A stretch of DNA of 64,000 nt from Pseudoxanthomonas indica (GCF_900167565.1 NZ_FUZV01000001.1:558001-622000); one strand, 5' to 3'. Counted from the stretch's first letter, positions 1 to 9,254 are shown. Program-made: numbers and translations. The notes: generated by a model from the letters alone, not told the origin.

Positions 1-30
1 GCCGCCACGAGTAAGACGGATCTTGACCAT
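1..30 (-). CDS. rpsP: 30S ribosomal protein S16, N-terminal 10 codons only
   Basis: Reading leftwards from an ATG at 30, the first ten codons give MVKIRLTRGG, the conserved N-terminus of ribosomal protein S16, a primary binder of the 5' domain of 16S rRNA. The gene leaves the window at position 1. It lies downstream of ffh and the aminotransferase on the same strand, and rpsP near ffh is common in gammaproteobacteria. A purine-rich GGAAA lies about 8 nt before the ATG. The identification rests on ten residues, but they are distinctive. Confidence 0.8.
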   Translation of the reverse strand, partial: MVKIRLTRGG

Positions 31-81
31 TGCTTGATTTCCAGTGTTGCCCAGTCGCCAGGGTGGCGAGGTAAGCCGGCA

Positions 82-87
82 ATTCTA
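82..87 (-). promoter_or_regulatory. possible -10 element for rpsP
   Basis: On the minus strand TAGAAT lies about 52 nt before the rpsP start, in the 110-base gap after the aminotransferase gene. No good -35 hexamer stands 16-18 bp upstream, so this is only a weak suggestion that rpsP has its own promoter. A small hairpin (CGCCA/TGGCG, 56-68) lies between it and the start codon. Confidence 0.3.
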
Positions 88-140
88 AGCCATTGAAGCA
101 AGGAAGGAAACCTTGCCGCGCTCCCCGCGGCTGGGGGCGC

Positions 141-938
141 TCAGTCGAGCGCGTCCCAGGTCTGGGTCGCCAGGGCCCGTTCCAGCAGGCCCAACAGGGC
201 GGCATCGACCGGCCAGCTGGCCTGATCGATGGCCGTCACCGCCTGAAAACCACTGGCATTGCTGGCGAATGCGGCCTGGAAAGCGGTCAGGTCGTCCAGT
301 CTCACCACCCTGCTGGACTGGGGAATGCCCAACGCCGCCAGGCCGTCCGCGATCAGGCGTTCATTCGTGCCGCGCAAGGCCGGCCCTTCCGGCCATACCA
401 CCTGCTGGCCATCCCACAGGCCCAGGTTCCAGATGGAGCCTTCGATGAGCTGGCCGTCCTGTCCGACGAAAAGCGCATCGTCCCATCCATCCTGCAATGC
501 CAACCGACGATGGTGGAACAGCGGGAACGTGCCCACGTGCTTGATATGCGGCAGCGGACGCGTAAAGACGTACGACTTGACCCGCAGCGGCGGCTTGTCC
601 GGTGAGGTGGGCGGCGACAAAGTCACCAGCAAATCGACCTCGACCGGGCGCAGGGCATGGCGGTAATCAAAGCCGCGCGCGAACACGGTCAGGCGCAGCG
701 ATGAATCCCCTGGCCCTGCGCACACGGCATCGCGCAGCACCTCACGGATGCGGTCCTGGTCCAGTTCGGTGGAGAACAGTTCGCGCGTTGCGGCCTGCAG
801 ACGATCGAGGTGGTGGCGCAGTCCCTGTACCGCCCTGCCCCGCACCTGCATGGCGGTGAAGTGGCCATAGTTGCCGATCGCCAGGGCGCGCAAATCATCG
901 GCGCTGGCGTCGCGGCCATTGAGTCGGGTGATGACCAT
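141..938 (-). CDS. class IV aminotransferase family protein (PabC/IlvE-like fold)
   Basis: A 265-residue PLP-enzyme of the branched-chain aminotransferase/aminodeoxychorismate lyase superfamily. Visible signatures are the N-terminal TRLNGR stretch, a Lys in IKHVGTF at the place of the PLP-binding Lys of PabC, and the later ALFV...LIEGSIWNL motif typical of class IV enzymes. PabC releases pyruvate from aminodeoxychorismate to give 4-aminobenzoate for folate, and this gene is a candidate for that step. Substrate cannot be read from the sequence, and D-amino-acid or branched-chain transamination remain possible. The frame extends to a TTG at 959 that overlaps the ffh stop (TTGA). I prefer the ATG at 938 because the conserved fold begins there. 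Confidence 0.75.
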   Translation of the reverse strand: MVITRLNGRDASADDLRALAIGNYGHFTAMQVRGRAVQGLRHHLDRLQAATRELFSTELDQDRIREVLRDAVCAGPGDSSLRLTVFARGFDYRHALRPVEVDLLVTLSPPTSPDKPPLRVKSYVFTRPLPHIKHVGTFPLFHHRRLALQDGWDDALFVGQDGQLIEGSIWNLGLWDGQQVVWPEGPALRGTNERLIADGLAALGIPQSSRVVRLDDLTAFQAAFASNASGFQAVTAIDQASWPVDAALLGLLERALATQTWDALD

Positions 939-955
939 GGCCGCGGGCGTGGCGA

Positions 956-2329
956 TCAACGGAACGGCAGGCCGCCGCGGGCGCCGCCCATCATGCCCTT
1001 CATCCCGCGCATCAAGCCCTTCATGCCGCCGCCGGCCAGCTTGCCCATCATCTTTTCCATTTGCTGGTACTGCTTCATCAGCTTGTTGACGTCGGCCGGC
1101 GTGGTGCCCGAGCCACGCGCGATGCGCGCGCGACGCGAGCCATTGAGCAACGCCGGGTTGCGGCGTTCCTTCTTGGTCATCGAACCGATGATGGCGATCA
1201 TCCGCGGCACTTCCTTGCCGGCGGCGACCTGCTGCTTCACGTGGTCGGGGATGTTGCCCATGCCCGGCAGCTTGTCCATCAAGCCACCGATGCCGCCCAT
1301 GTTCTGCATCTGCTCCAACTGATCGCGCATGTCGTTGAGGTCGAACTTCTTGCCCTTGGCGACCTTGGCGGCGAGCTTCTCGGCCTTCTCGCGATCAACG
1401 CCCTGTTCCACCTGCTCGACCAGCGACAGCACGTCGCCCATGTCGAGGATGCGGTTGGCCACGCGTTCGGGATGGAACACATCCAGGCCGTCGGGCTTCT
1501 CGCCCACGCCGATGAACTTGATCGGCTTGCCGGTGATGTAGCGCACCGACAGCGCGGCGCCGCCACGGGCGTCACCGTCGGTCTTGGTCAGCACCACGCC
1601 GGTCAACGGCAGGGCTTCGCTGAAGGCCTTGGCGGTGTTGGCCGCGTCCTGGCCGGTCATGGCATCAACCACGAACAGCGTTTCCACCGGCGCGACCGCC
1701 GCGTGCAGCGCCTTGATTTCGCCCATCATCGCTTCGTCGATCGCCAGGCGGCCGGCGGTATCAACGATAAGCACGTCCACGAACGATTTTTTCGCATCGT
1801 CGATGGCGGCGCGGACGATGGCTTCGGGCTTCTGCCCGGCATCGGAGGGGAAGAACAGCACGTCGACCTGCTGGGCCAGGGTCTTGAGCTGCTCGATCGC
1901 GGCCGGGCGGTAGACGTCGGCGCTGACCACCATCACCTTCTTCTTGCGGCGCTCCTTCAGGTGCTTGGCCAGCTTGCCCACGGTGGTGGTCTTGCCGGCA
2001 CCCTGCAGGCCGGCCATCAGGATGACCGCCGGCGCCGGCACATTGAGGTTCAGATCGCTGGCCTGCGAACCCATCACCGCGGTCAGCTCATCGCGGACCA
2101 CCTTGATCAGGGCCTGGCCCGGGGTCAGTGACTTCAGCACTTCCTGGCCGACCGCACGCACCTTGATGCGTTCGATCAGCGCCTGCACCACCGGCAAGGC
2201 GACATCGGCTTCGAGCAGGGCGATGCGCACCTCGCGGGTGGCTTCGCGGATGTTCTCCTCGCTCAGCCGGCCGCGGCCGCGCAGGCGTTCGATGGTGCCG
2301 GACAGGCGCTGGGTGAGGGACTCGAACAT
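956..2329 (-). CDS. ffh: signal recognition particle protein Ffh
   Basis: The 457-residue SRP54 GTPase binds 4.5S RNA and signal sequences of nascent inner-membrane proteins and delivers ribosomes to FtsY. An N-terminal helical bundle is followed by the G domain with the P-loop GLQGAGKTT (about 107-115), DTAGR and TKTDGDARGG. The methionine-rich M domain fills the C-terminus (MxxMMGKLAGGGMKGLMRGM region). Length matches the family. The ATG at 2329 follows a promoter-like TATAAT. The gene overlaps the possible upstream start of the following aminotransferase, so the two are probably co-transcribed. Confidence 0.97.
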   Translation of the reverse strand: MFESLTQRLSGTIERLRGRGRLSEENIREATREVRIALLEADVALPVVQALIERIKVRAVGQEVLKSLTPGQALIKVVRDELTAVMGSQASDLNLNVPAPAVILMAGLQGAGKTTTVGKLAKHLKERRKKKVMVVSADVYRPAAIEQLKTLAQQVDVLFFPSDAGQKPEAIVRAAIDDAKKSFVDVLIVDTAGRLAIDEAMMGEIKALHAAVAPVETLFVVDAMTGQDAANTAKAFSEALPLTGVVLTKTDGDARGGAALSVRYITGKPIKFIGVGEKPDGLDVFHPERVANRILDMGDVLSLVEQVEQGVDREKAEKLAAKVAKGKKFDLNDMRDQLEQMQNMGGIGGLMDKLPGMGNIPDHVKQQVAAGKEVPRMIAIIGSMTKKERRNPALLNGSRRARIARGSGTTPADVNKLMKQYQQMEKMMGKLAGGGMKGLMRGMKGMMGGARGGLPFR

Positions 2330-2357
2330 GATTCACTGAAATGCGGAGTGGGCGGCG

Positions 2358-2363
2358 ATTATA
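2358..2363 (-). promoter_or_regulatory. -10 element of the ffh promoter
   Basis: A perfect TATAAT on the minus strand, 28 nt before the ffh ATG. The -35 region 17-18 bp upstream (CGGGAC/CCGGGA) is poor. The short divergent space to the CcsA-like gene makes this the most likely ffh promoter. Confidence 0.55.
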
Positions 2364-2438
2364 GCCCGCCGCGTCGACCCGTCCCGGTGAGCAAGCGGCT
2401 TGCTATGCCGGCCTGCGCGGCTATGCGACACTCATTCG

Positions 2439-3230
2439 ATGACAATTGTTCTCATCGCCGTCCTCGCCTACCTGGTGGCCACGGGCCTGCTGGTCCGAGC
2501 CGCCGCACAGTCGCGCCTGCAACTGCAGCGCATCTGGCTGGGGCCGGCCGTGCTGGCCTTGCTGATGCACGCCGACTACCACCTGTGGGTGGCATGGCGC
2601 ACGCCGGGCGGGCCGGACATGCATTTCTACTCGGCGCTGTCGCTGGTCGGCCTGGGCATGGCGGCGATGACAACCTTGGCCGGTGCACGCGGGCGTCTGG
2701 CGGCGCTGGGTGTGTTCGCCTTCCCCTTGGCGGCCGTGTTGCTGGCGCTCTACCACCAACAAGGCCACCGCCCCGGCAATGGCATGGACTGGCGTCTGCA
2801 GTTGCATGCCTGGCTGGCGCTGCTGGCCTACGCCACGCTGGCCATCGCGGCACTGCTGGCAGTGATGCTGTGGTTGCAGGAACGCGCCCTGCGCCGGCGC
2901 CGCTTCCATCCCTGGTTGCGTGCGCTGCCGCCGCTGACCGAACTGGAAGACCTCCTGTTCCGCACGATTGCAGTGGGCTTTGCCCTGCTGACGGCGACGC
3001 TGTTGACCGGCGTGCTGTTCGTCGAAAACCTGCTGGCCCAGCATCTGGTCCACAAGACCGTGCTGAGCGTGTTGTCCTGGCTGGCGTTCGGCGCGCTGCT
3101 GATGGGTCGCTGGCGTTACGGCTGGCGCGGCAGCAAGGCGGTGGGCTGGACTCTGGCCGCGATGGCGCTGCTGCTGCTGGCGTTCTTCGGCAGCAAGTAC
3201 GTGATCGAGCAGGTGCTGCAGCGCGGGTAA
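2439..3230 (+). CDS. CcsA/YpjD-family inner membrane protein (cytochrome c assembly domain)
   Basis: A 263-residue polytopic protein with about eight hydrophobic segments, beginning MTIVLIAVLAYLVATGLL. It fits the CcsA/HemX-like cytochrome c assembly family, which in gammaproteobacteria is often found divergent from ffh and annotated YpjD. Family members handle haem or support cytochrome c maturation. The WGxWWxWD haem motif of true CcsA/CcmC is not seen, so a haem role is unproven. The frame is open back to a TTG at 2400, but the ATG at 2439 begins the first membrane segment and is preferred. Confidence 0.8.
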   Translation: MTIVLIAVLAYLVATGLLVRAAAQSRLQLQRIWLGPAVLALLMHADYHLWVAWRTPGGPDMHFYSALSLVGLGMAAMTTLAGARGRLAALGVFAFPLAAVLLALYHQQGHRPGNGMDWRLQLHAWLALLAYATLAIAALLAVMLWLQERALRRRRFHPWLRALPPLTELEDLLFRTIAVGFALLTATLLTGVLFVENLLAQHLVHKTVLSVLSWLAFGALLMGRWRYGWRGSKAVGWTLAAMALLLLAFFGSKYVIEQVLQRG

Positions 3231-3389
3231 GCCGCCGCACCGCCGCAGCCATCCATTCGAGCATCTGCCCGGCGACTCCATCCTGCCATTGCCGGGTTCC
3301 GTCGGACCGGGGCCGTTCCCGTCGCTTTCCGCTGTCCGCCATGACGGGCCTCGCCTAGCCTTGCCGGTCTCTGCCTTCGGAGTGCCGCC

Positions 3390-4610
3390 ATGTCCCCTGC
3401 ATCGCCCGGTCGTTGGTATCGAACTCGTCGCTGGATGTTGCGCTCCGCAGCCGCCCTGGTGGTGGTCGCGGTGGCGCTGGTGGCGTGGGACGCCGCCAGC
3501 TACGACGCGCGCCCCTGGCTGGCCGACTACGCACGCATCAAGCACGGCATGGCGCAGGGCTATGCCAACCTGGATTGGATATCGCAGCAGCGGCGCGTGG
3601 ATCTGGCCGCACTGGATCGACGCACCACCCAGGCATTGACCAACGCGCATTCGCGTGTTCGTGCGTTCTTCGTGCTCAGGGATTTCGTCCGGGCGTTCAA
3701 GGATCCTCACCTCCGCTTCGAGCAGCGGCAGTCGGCGGCGCCGGCAGGCCAGGTCGGCAGCGTTGTCGAGCAGGTCGCCAATGAAAAGCTGGCCGTCGTG
3801 GCCAGCTGCGAAGCCGCCGGCTATGAAGAGGGCAACCACGCCTTCCGCTTCGACTTCGCCCAATTACCCGGCTGGCGACAACTGGCAGACGGCCCCTTTC
3901 CCACCGGGATCGCCGGCGATGTCGGCGTGCTGCGCATCGCGCAGTTCGGCGAAGACCGCTATCTGGCCAGTTGCCGGCAGGTGCTCCGGTCCGGGCTGGA
4001 TGCCCGCGCCCTGCAGCTCGCCGTGCGTGCGCGCCTGCAGGAGCAACTGCGGCAACGCCTCGCTGCATTGCAGGCGAGCGGAGCCAAACGCCTGCTCGTG
4101 GATGTCAGCGGCAACGGCGGCGGCAGCGAATGGGTCAGCGACGTCATTGCGTTGATGACGGATCGCCGGATGAGTCGCGCCGCCCCTCGCCTCGTCGCAC
4201 CTGCCTGCCAGCGCGCGCGGGTTTGGCAGGGACATCGGGATTGCCCGGTGTTCGACCTCGCCCTGGAACGCGAAGAGTTGGTCGGTACCGGCGCGTGGCA
4301 AGGACCTGTGCTGATTCTCAGCGATGGGGGCACGGCGTCGGCGTCGGAAGACTTCGTTGCCTGGCTGCAACAGAACCACGTGGCTACCGTCATCGGTGAG
4401 CGCACGCTGGGAGCCGGCTGCGGCTATGTCGACGGCGGCACGCGCGTGTCGCTGCACGAACTGCCGCTGGACGTGGTGATGCCCAACTGCGCACGATTCC
4501 TGGAAGACGGGCGCAACGAGATCGAGGGGATTGCGCCGGATGTGCCGCTGGAGGTGGCGGCGGAGGATGCGCCGGCGCAGTTGGCTTCATTGCTTCGGGG
4601 CCGGCTTTGA
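3390..4610 (+). CDS. S41-family (C-terminal processing type) serine peptidase, membrane anchored
   Basis: A 406-residue protein with one N-terminal membrane segment (about residues 17-33, SAAALVVVAVALVAW) and a periplasmic S41 peptidase domain. The fold is recognised by LLVDVSGNGGGSEWV and by SDGGTASASEDFVAWL, where the Ser of the TxSASE pattern is the family nucleophile. No PDZ domain is evident, unlike Prc/CtpA. A GGAG lies 7 nt before the ATG. The gene stands alone between the CcsA-like gene and convergent radA. Substrate unknown. Confidence 0.8.
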   Translation: MSPASPGRWYRTRRWMLRSAAALVVVAVALVAWDAASYDARPWLADYARIKHGMAQGYANLDWISQQRRVDLAALDRRTTQALTNAHSRVRAFFVLRDFVRAFKDPHLRFEQRQSAAPAGQVGSVVEQVANEKLAVVASCEAAGYEEGNHAFRFDFAQLPGWRQLADGPFPTGIAGDVGVLRIAQFGEDRYLASCRQVLRSGLDARALQLAVRARLQEQLRQRLAALQASGAKRLLVDVSGNGGGSEWVSDVIALMTDRRMSRAAPRLVAPACQRARVWQGHRDCPVFDLALEREELVGTGAWQGPVLILSDGGTASASEDFVAWLQQNHVATVIGERTLGAGCGYVDGGTRVSLHELPLDVVMPNCARFLEDGRNEIEGIAPDVPLEVAAEDAPAQLASLLRGRL

Positions 4611-4640
4611 ACAGACGAATATCTGGTCAGCCCCATTTGC

Positions 4641-4669
4641 AGGGGCTTCGGGGCTGAAGCCCCTCCTAC
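4641..4669 (-). repeat. GTAG-headed REP element
   Basis: Read on the minus strand it starts GTAGGAGGGGCTTCAGCC and can fold into an 8-bp stem (4642-4649 with 4656-4663). The same core recurs at 57787-57812 and twice, inverted, at 60459-60513. GTAG-type REPs mobilised by RAYT transposases are known in Stenotrophomonas and relatives. It sits between two convergent genes, the usual niche. Confidence 0.75.
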
Positions 4670-4686
4670 GGGATGGCTGCGGGATC

Positions 4687-4720
4687 GCTGCTTCGCGCGA
4701 TGCTTGACGCGCGAAGCAGC
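4687..4720. terminator. 13-bp perfect stem-loop between convergent genes
   Basis: GCTGCTTCGCGCG (4687-4699) pairs perfectly with 4708-4720 around an 8-nt loop. It lies between the S41 peptidase and radA, which converge here. There is no T-run on either side, so it may be a factor-dependent terminator or RNA-stabilising hairpin rather than a classical intrinsic one. Confidence 0.5.
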
Positions 4721-4732
4721 GCCCACGTCGGC

Positions 4733-6112
4733 TCAATCTGCGGCGGCTTCAATCGCTTGCGACAGGCGCTCGACCGCGATGACTTCCAGGCCCTTGAACG
4801 TGCCGGATTTGGGCGCATTGCCCTTGGGCACGATGGCGCGCTTGAAGCCATGCGTCGCCGCTTCGCGCAGGCGTTCCTCGCCATTGGGCACCGGACGGAT
4901 TTCACCGGACAGGCCGACCTCGCCAAAGGCCACGGTCTTTTCGCCCAGCGGGCGGTCGCGCAGTGATGACAACACCGCCAGCAGCACCGGCAAATCGGCC
5001 GCGGTTTCCTGCACGCGGATGCCGCCGACCACGTTGACGAACACGTCCTGATCGCCCACCACGATGCCGCCATGCCGATGCAGCACGGCCAGCAGCATCG
5101 CCAGGCGGTTCTGCTCCAGCCCCACGGCGACGCGGCGCGGATTGGACAAGGGCGAGGAGTCCACCAGCGCCTGCACTTCCACCATCAACGGACGCGTGCC
5201 TTCGCGTGTGACCAACACGCAGCTGCCCGGCTGGTTGCTGCTGCCGGACAGGAAAATCGCCGACGGATTGGGCACTTCCTTCAGGCCCTTCTCGCCCATC
5301 GCGAACACGCCCAACTCGTTGACGGCGCCAAAGCGGTTCTTGAACGCGCGCAGGATGCGGAAGCGGCTGCCGCTTTCGCCTTCGAAGTACAGCACCGCAT
5401 CCACCATGTGTTCGAGCACGCGCGGGCCGGCGATGCCGCCTTCCTTGGTCACGTGACCGACCAGGAACACGGCGGTGCCGGTTTCCTTGGCATAGCGCAC
5501 CAGCCGGGCGGCGCTCTCGCGCACCTGGCTGACCGAACCGGGGGCAGCGGTGAGCGATTCGGTCCACAAAGTCTGTACCGAGTCAGCCACGATCAGTCGC
5601 GGTCGCGCGGCGGCGGCATGCTGCAGGATGTTCTCCACGCCGGTCTCCGCCAACGCCTGCAGGTTGTCCAGCGGTAGGTCCAGGCGCACGGCGCGTCCGG
5701 CCACCTGCGCCAGCGATTCCTCGCCGGTGATGTAGAGCGCGGGAAGGCTGTCCGACATCCTGGCAAGCGCCTGCAGCAGCAGGGTCGACTTGCCGATGCC
5801 CGGATCGCCGCCCACCAGCACCACTGCGCCTTCCACCAGGCCGCCACCCAGCACGCGATCGAACTCGCCGATGCCGGTGGACACGCGCGCCTCTTCGCTA
5901 TGGCGCACGTCCTTGAGCGCGGTGATTTTCGGCGCCTCGGCCTTGCCCGCCCAGCCGCTGCGGCGCGCGGCCGGCGGACCGGCCCCGGCGACCGGCTCCA
6001 GCACGATCTGGGTCAGCGAGTTCCAGGCATTGCACTCGGTGCACTGCCCTTGCCATTTGGAATATTCCGCGCCGCATTCGCTGCAGACGTACGCTGTCTT
6101 CGCCTTGCCCAT
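4733..6112 (-). CDS. radA: DNA repair protein RadA
   Basis: A 459-residue RecA-superfamily ATPase that helps RecA process recombination intermediates by branch migration. The N-terminal C4 zinc finger has Cys 10, 13, 24 and 27. Walker A is GGDPGIGKST (about 101-110), the RadA-specific KNRFG motif follows in the middle, and the C-terminal third is the Lon-like domain. The length is standard. The gene is alone on its strand between a convergent peptidase gene and the upstream M61 gene. Confidence 0.97.
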   Translation of the reverse strand: MGKAKTAYVCSECGAEYSKWQGQCTECNAWNSLTQIVLEPVAGAGPPAARRSGWAGKAEAPKITALKDVRHSEEARVSTGIGEFDRVLGGGLVEGAVVLVGGDPGIGKSTLLLQALARMSDSLPALYITGEESLAQVAGRAVRLDLPLDNLQALAETGVENILQHAAAARPRLIVADSVQTLWTESLTAAPGSVSQVRESAARLVRYAKETGTAVFLVGHVTKEGGIAGPRVLEHMVDAVLYFEGESGSRFRILRAFKNRFGAVNELGVFAMGEKGLKEVPNPSAIFLSGSSNQPGSCVLVTREGTRPLMVEVQALVDSSPLSNPRRVAVGLEQNRLAMLLAVLHRHGGIVVGDQDVFVNVVGGIRVQETAADLPVLLAVLSSLRDRPLGEKTVAFGEVGLSGEIRPVPNGEERLREAATHGFKRAIVPKGNAPKSGTFKGLEVIAVERLSQAIEAAAD

Positions 6113-6198
6113 CGTGGTTGTCGCTTGGAGGTCTGGCCGACGAGGATACCGGAGTCAATCGCGCAGACTGCGACACGGCCCCCGTCGGCTGTTTCCGA

Positions 6199-8100
6199 TC
6201 AGCGCGCCTTGTACAGCTCCGTCAGGCGATCCGGCTTGCCGGCGATGCGTTCCAGCTTGGGATACTGCAGGCCGTCGAAGTAGGCGATGCGTACGCTCTC
6301 GACCCGGTCAAAGCGTTTGACCACCAGGTCAATCGGGGCCTTGCTGTCCTTGGCCGCCTTGACCGCATTCTTCAATGCATCGGCGCTGTAGGCGCGGCCA
6401 TTGACCGCAATCAGGTTCATGCTCGGCGCCAGGCCGGCGTTGAACGCCGGGCCATCCCAGCGCACATCGGTCAGGTCACCCTTGTCGTTGATGCTCATGC
6501 CCAGCGAGTACGTGAGGTCGGCGCCCTTGCGGCGGCCTTCCATCGCCTTGAACGCGTCAGACGGCGTGTCGGTATAGACCAGCTTCCAGCCCGCCGCTTC
6601 CAGCCCGCCAATCAACGGCCCGTGGCCATCCACGCGCGTGCGCAGGAAGCCGGCCCAGTCGAACGGTGCGATGCCGTTGAGCGTGGCGACGATGTCGTCG
6701 AAGGTGTACGGGTTGACCTCCCACTCGCCATTGCCCATGCCGAAGAAGGCCTTGGCGAAGTCGTCGATGGAACGCTTGTTGCCGCTCAACTCGCGCAGCT
6801 TGCCATCCACTTCCAGCCAGATCATCAGGCCACCGGAGTAGTAATCCTCGCTCATCTGGTAGTTGCGGAACGGCAGCGAACGACGTTGCGCGATGGTTGG
6901 ATCGTTGGTGGTGTCCTGGATGTTGCGCCAGGCCAGGCCGGGACGACCGCGGTCATACACGCCCGCGGTGAGCGCCAGCATTTCCTGCGCCTGCTGCTGC
7001 GTCCACAGACCCGAACGCGCCGCCAGCACGGTGCCGAAGAACTGGGTCTGCCCTTCATACAGCCACAGCAGGCTGTCACCCATCGGCACGTTGAAACTGG
7101 GCGTGGCCAGATCCGCGCCGCGACGGTACTTGCCGTTCCAGGAGTGGTTGAATTCGTGCGGCAGCAGATCGCGTCCCTGCCAGGTCTTCTCCCAGTCGGT
7201 GAAGTAGCCGCGTTCGCCACTGTTCTCGCTGGAGCGATGGTGTTCCAGGCCGATGCCGCCGAGATTGTCGGTCAGCGCCAGCAGGAACTCGTAGTGATCA
7301 AAATGACGCGCGCCATAGAGTTTGCTGGCCTGGGTGACCAGGGTCTGGTGCGCCTTGATCTGCTCGGGCTTCATTTCCAGATCTTCGGCTTCGTCGGCGA
7401 AGACATTCAGATGCACCGGCTGCTTGGCGCCCGGATCCAGATCGATGCGCTTGTAGTGCTTGCCGGCGAACATCGGCGAGTCGACCAGATCATCGAAGTC
7501 GATGGTCTTGAAATGCACGGTGTCGCCGTCGCGACGTTCAGTGGTCAATGCCGTGGCGTATGACCAGCCTGCGGGCAGCTTGACGCTGGCCTGGGCGGGA
7601 ATGTTGGCGGCGTTGTAGCCGGCCGGGTACAGCGCGGCGAAGTTCCATTGCAGGTTGAGCATGTCCGGCGTCATCACTACCCGCCCCTGCGAGCCACCCT
7701 GCGAGGACAGGTACTGGAACTCGGTGACGACTTCGCTCGCGCCTGCGGGCACCTCGACGTGGAAGGCGTACACGTTGAACTGATCGCGCATCCACGGCAA
7801 GCGTTGTCCATTGGCGGTGATCACCAGGCCGGCGAGCTTCTCGATGGGGCCGGACGGCGAATGATTGCCCGGCAACCATTGCGGATACAGCAGGGTCAGG
7901 CGACCGGGCTGGGCGGGGATGGTTTCGCGGATGCGGAAGATACGCCGGTTCAGATCGGTGGCATCGACTTCGATGCGCAGACTGCCGTTGAAGGGAATGT
8001 CTTTCGGTGCCGGCACCTCATCGGCGGAGGCGGCGCCGGCGTAGCCGCCGGTCAAGCTCAACAACACGGTCAGGGCAAGGGCAAGGCGGTCACGCTTCAT
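6199..8100 (-). CDS. M61-family metallopeptidase (glycyl aminopeptidase type), exported
   Basis: A 633-residue zinc peptidase with an N-terminal signal peptide (MKRDRLALALTVLLSLTGG, cleavage near AASA), so probably periplasmic. The zinc-binding HEFNH lies near residue 315, followed by LLWLYEGQTQFFG with the third-ligand Glu. A C-terminal PDZ-like domain is recognisable (SLGMSINDKGDL, and VRWDGPAFNAGLAP). Family members cleave N-terminal Gly or Ala from peptides. The ATG at 8100 is chosen over an upstream in-frame codon at 8124 because it begins the signal peptide. Confidence 0.88.
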   Translation of the reverse strand: MKRDRLALALTVLLSLTGGYAGAASADEVPAPKDIPFNGSLRIEVDATDLNRRIFRIRETIPAQPGRLTLLYPQWLPGNHSPSGPIEKLAGLVITANGQRLPWMRDQFNVYAFHVEVPAGASEVVTEFQYLSSQGGSQGRVVMTPDMLNLQWNFAALYPAGYNAANIPAQASVKLPAGWSYATALTTERRDGDTVHFKTIDFDDLVDSPMFAGKHYKRIDLDPGAKQPVHLNVFADEAEDLEMKPEQIKAHQTLVTQASKLYGARHFDHYEFLLALTDNLGGIGLEHHRSSENSGERGYFTDWEKTWQGRDLLPHEFNHSWNGKYRRGADLATPSFNVPMGDSLLWLYEGQTQFFGTVLAARSGLWTQQQAQEMLALTAGVYDRGRPGLAWRNIQDTTNDPTIAQRRSLPFRNYQMSEDYYSGGLMIWLEVDGKLRELSGNKRSIDDFAKAFFGMGNGEWEVNPYTFDDIVATLNGIAPFDWAGFLRTRVDGHGPLIGGLEAAGWKLVYTDTPSDAFKAMEGRRKGADLTYSLGMSINDKGDLTDVRWDGPAFNAGLAPSMNLIAVNGRAYSADALKNAVKAAKDSKAPIDLVVKRFDRVESVRIAYFDGLQYPKLERIAGKPDRLTELYKAR

Positions 8101-8247
8101 CAACAATTCCGGGGCTGCGGGCAAGCCGTCGATGCTACCGGCGCCGGGTGGCGGCTCCGTAGGCCAAAGGTCATGCTGAACGCGGCGGTGTGCGATCGTG
8201 GTCGCGGCTGCGGCACACTGGCCTGCCCTGCTCTGCTTGCATCACGC

Positions 8248-8910
8248 ATGGCCGACACGCCCACTCCCGCTACTGCCGCGCTCGCCTACGATCTGGTGAT
8301 CTTCGACCTTGACGGCACGCTGGTCGATTCGTTCGCCTTCTTTGCGCGCTCGCACAACCGGCTGGCGACGCGATTTGGCTTCCGTTCGCTGGACAATGAG
8401 CAGATACAGACACTGCGCGGAAAGCCCGCGCGCGAGATCATCCAGGCCACCGGCCTGCCGTTGTGGAAGCTGCCGCAGGTGGTGACCGCCTTCCGCCGGC
8501 TGGTCAGCGCCGAAGGCCACGAGATAGAGCGCTTCGCCGGCGTCGATGCCGCGCTGGCCCAGTTGGCCGACGCCGGCGTGCGCCTGGCGCTGGTGTCGTC
8601 GAACAGCGCCGAAAACTGCCGTCGCCTGTTGGGCGAGGACAACTGGGCACGGCTGGCGCATGTGGCCTGCGGCAGTTCGCTGTTCGGCAAGCACCGACAT
8701 CTGACCCATGTGCTGCGCGAGGCACGCATGCCGGCAAGTCGCGCGATCTATGTGGGCGATCAGTTGGAAGACGCGCAAGCGGCCGCGCGTGCGGGCATCG
8801 CATTCGCCGGCGTGAGCTGGGGCTATGCGACGCCCGAAGCGCTGCAGGGCGCCGGACCGGCGCGCATGCTGGACGATGTGCAGGCGATAACAGCGCTGGC
8901 GCTGGCCTGA
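8248..8910 (+). CDS. HAD-family hydrolase, phosphoglycolate phosphatase-like
   Basis: A 220-residue HAD phosphatase. Motif I is FDLDGTLVDS (nucleophile Asp and acid/base Asp), motif II is the Ser in ALVSSNSAENC, and motif IV is YVGDQLEDAQAAARAG. The cap is the small helical type seen in Gph and pyrophosphatase-like enzymes. Substrate cannot be assigned. The open frame continues far upstream antisense to the M61 gene, but the protein similarity begins at the ATG at 8248. It is transcribed divergently from the M61 gene. Confidence 0.82.
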   Translation: MADTPTPATAALAYDLVIFDLDGTLVDSFAFFARSHNRLATRFGFRSLDNEQIQTLRGKPAREIIQATGLPLWKLPQVVTAFRRLVSAEGHEIERFAGVDAALAQLADAGVRLALVSSNSAENCRRLLGEDNWARLAHVACGSSLFGKHRHLTHVLREARMPASRAIYVGDQLEDAQAAARAGIAFAGVSWGYATPEALQGAGPARMLDDVQAITALALA

Positions 8911-8925
8911 GGTTGGCGCAGGACA

Positions 8926-9213
8926 GCCGTTCGACGCCAGCACGCGTTGCGAGGCCAGGTTGTCGACGGCGGTTTCCGCCACCAGGCGATGGACGCGCTC
9001 ATCCTGGCGCGCCCATTGCACGACCTCGGCAACAGCGCGCGTGGCAATGCCCCTGCCCCAGCGCGTCGGTGCGATGCCGTAACCCAGGGCAACTTCGCCG
9101 TCCCGCGGCGTCTTCACCACCGAACACAGGCCGACAACTTCGTTGTGCTCGACGATCAGCCAGGCCGAGGGCGTGAAGTCCAACACGCGGACGCCAACCT
9201 GACGGCCGATTAC
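8926..9213 (-). pseudogene. remnant of a GNAT acetyltransferase gene
   Basis: On the minus strand about 96 codons read as the core of a GNAT N-acetyltransferase: VEHNEVVGLCSVV, then the acetyl-CoA loop GYGIAPTRWGRGIATRA, then DNLASQRVLASNG. Both ends are missing. Upstream the frame runs straight into the fabB terminator. Downstream, right after LASNG, where family members continue for 25-30 residues, it becomes antisense of the HAD gene. I read this as a decayed fragment. Confidence 0.6.
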
Positions 9214-9221
9214 GCGGCCAC

Positions 9222-9254
9222 AAAAAGATTCGCCCCGCATCGGCGGGGCGAATC
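9222..9254 (-). terminator. intrinsic terminator of fabA-fabB
   Basis: A perfect 12-bp stem (9227-9238 with 9243-9254), 4-nt loop, and five T on the minus strand (9222-9226). It is 57 nt past the fabB stop. Confidence 0.9.
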
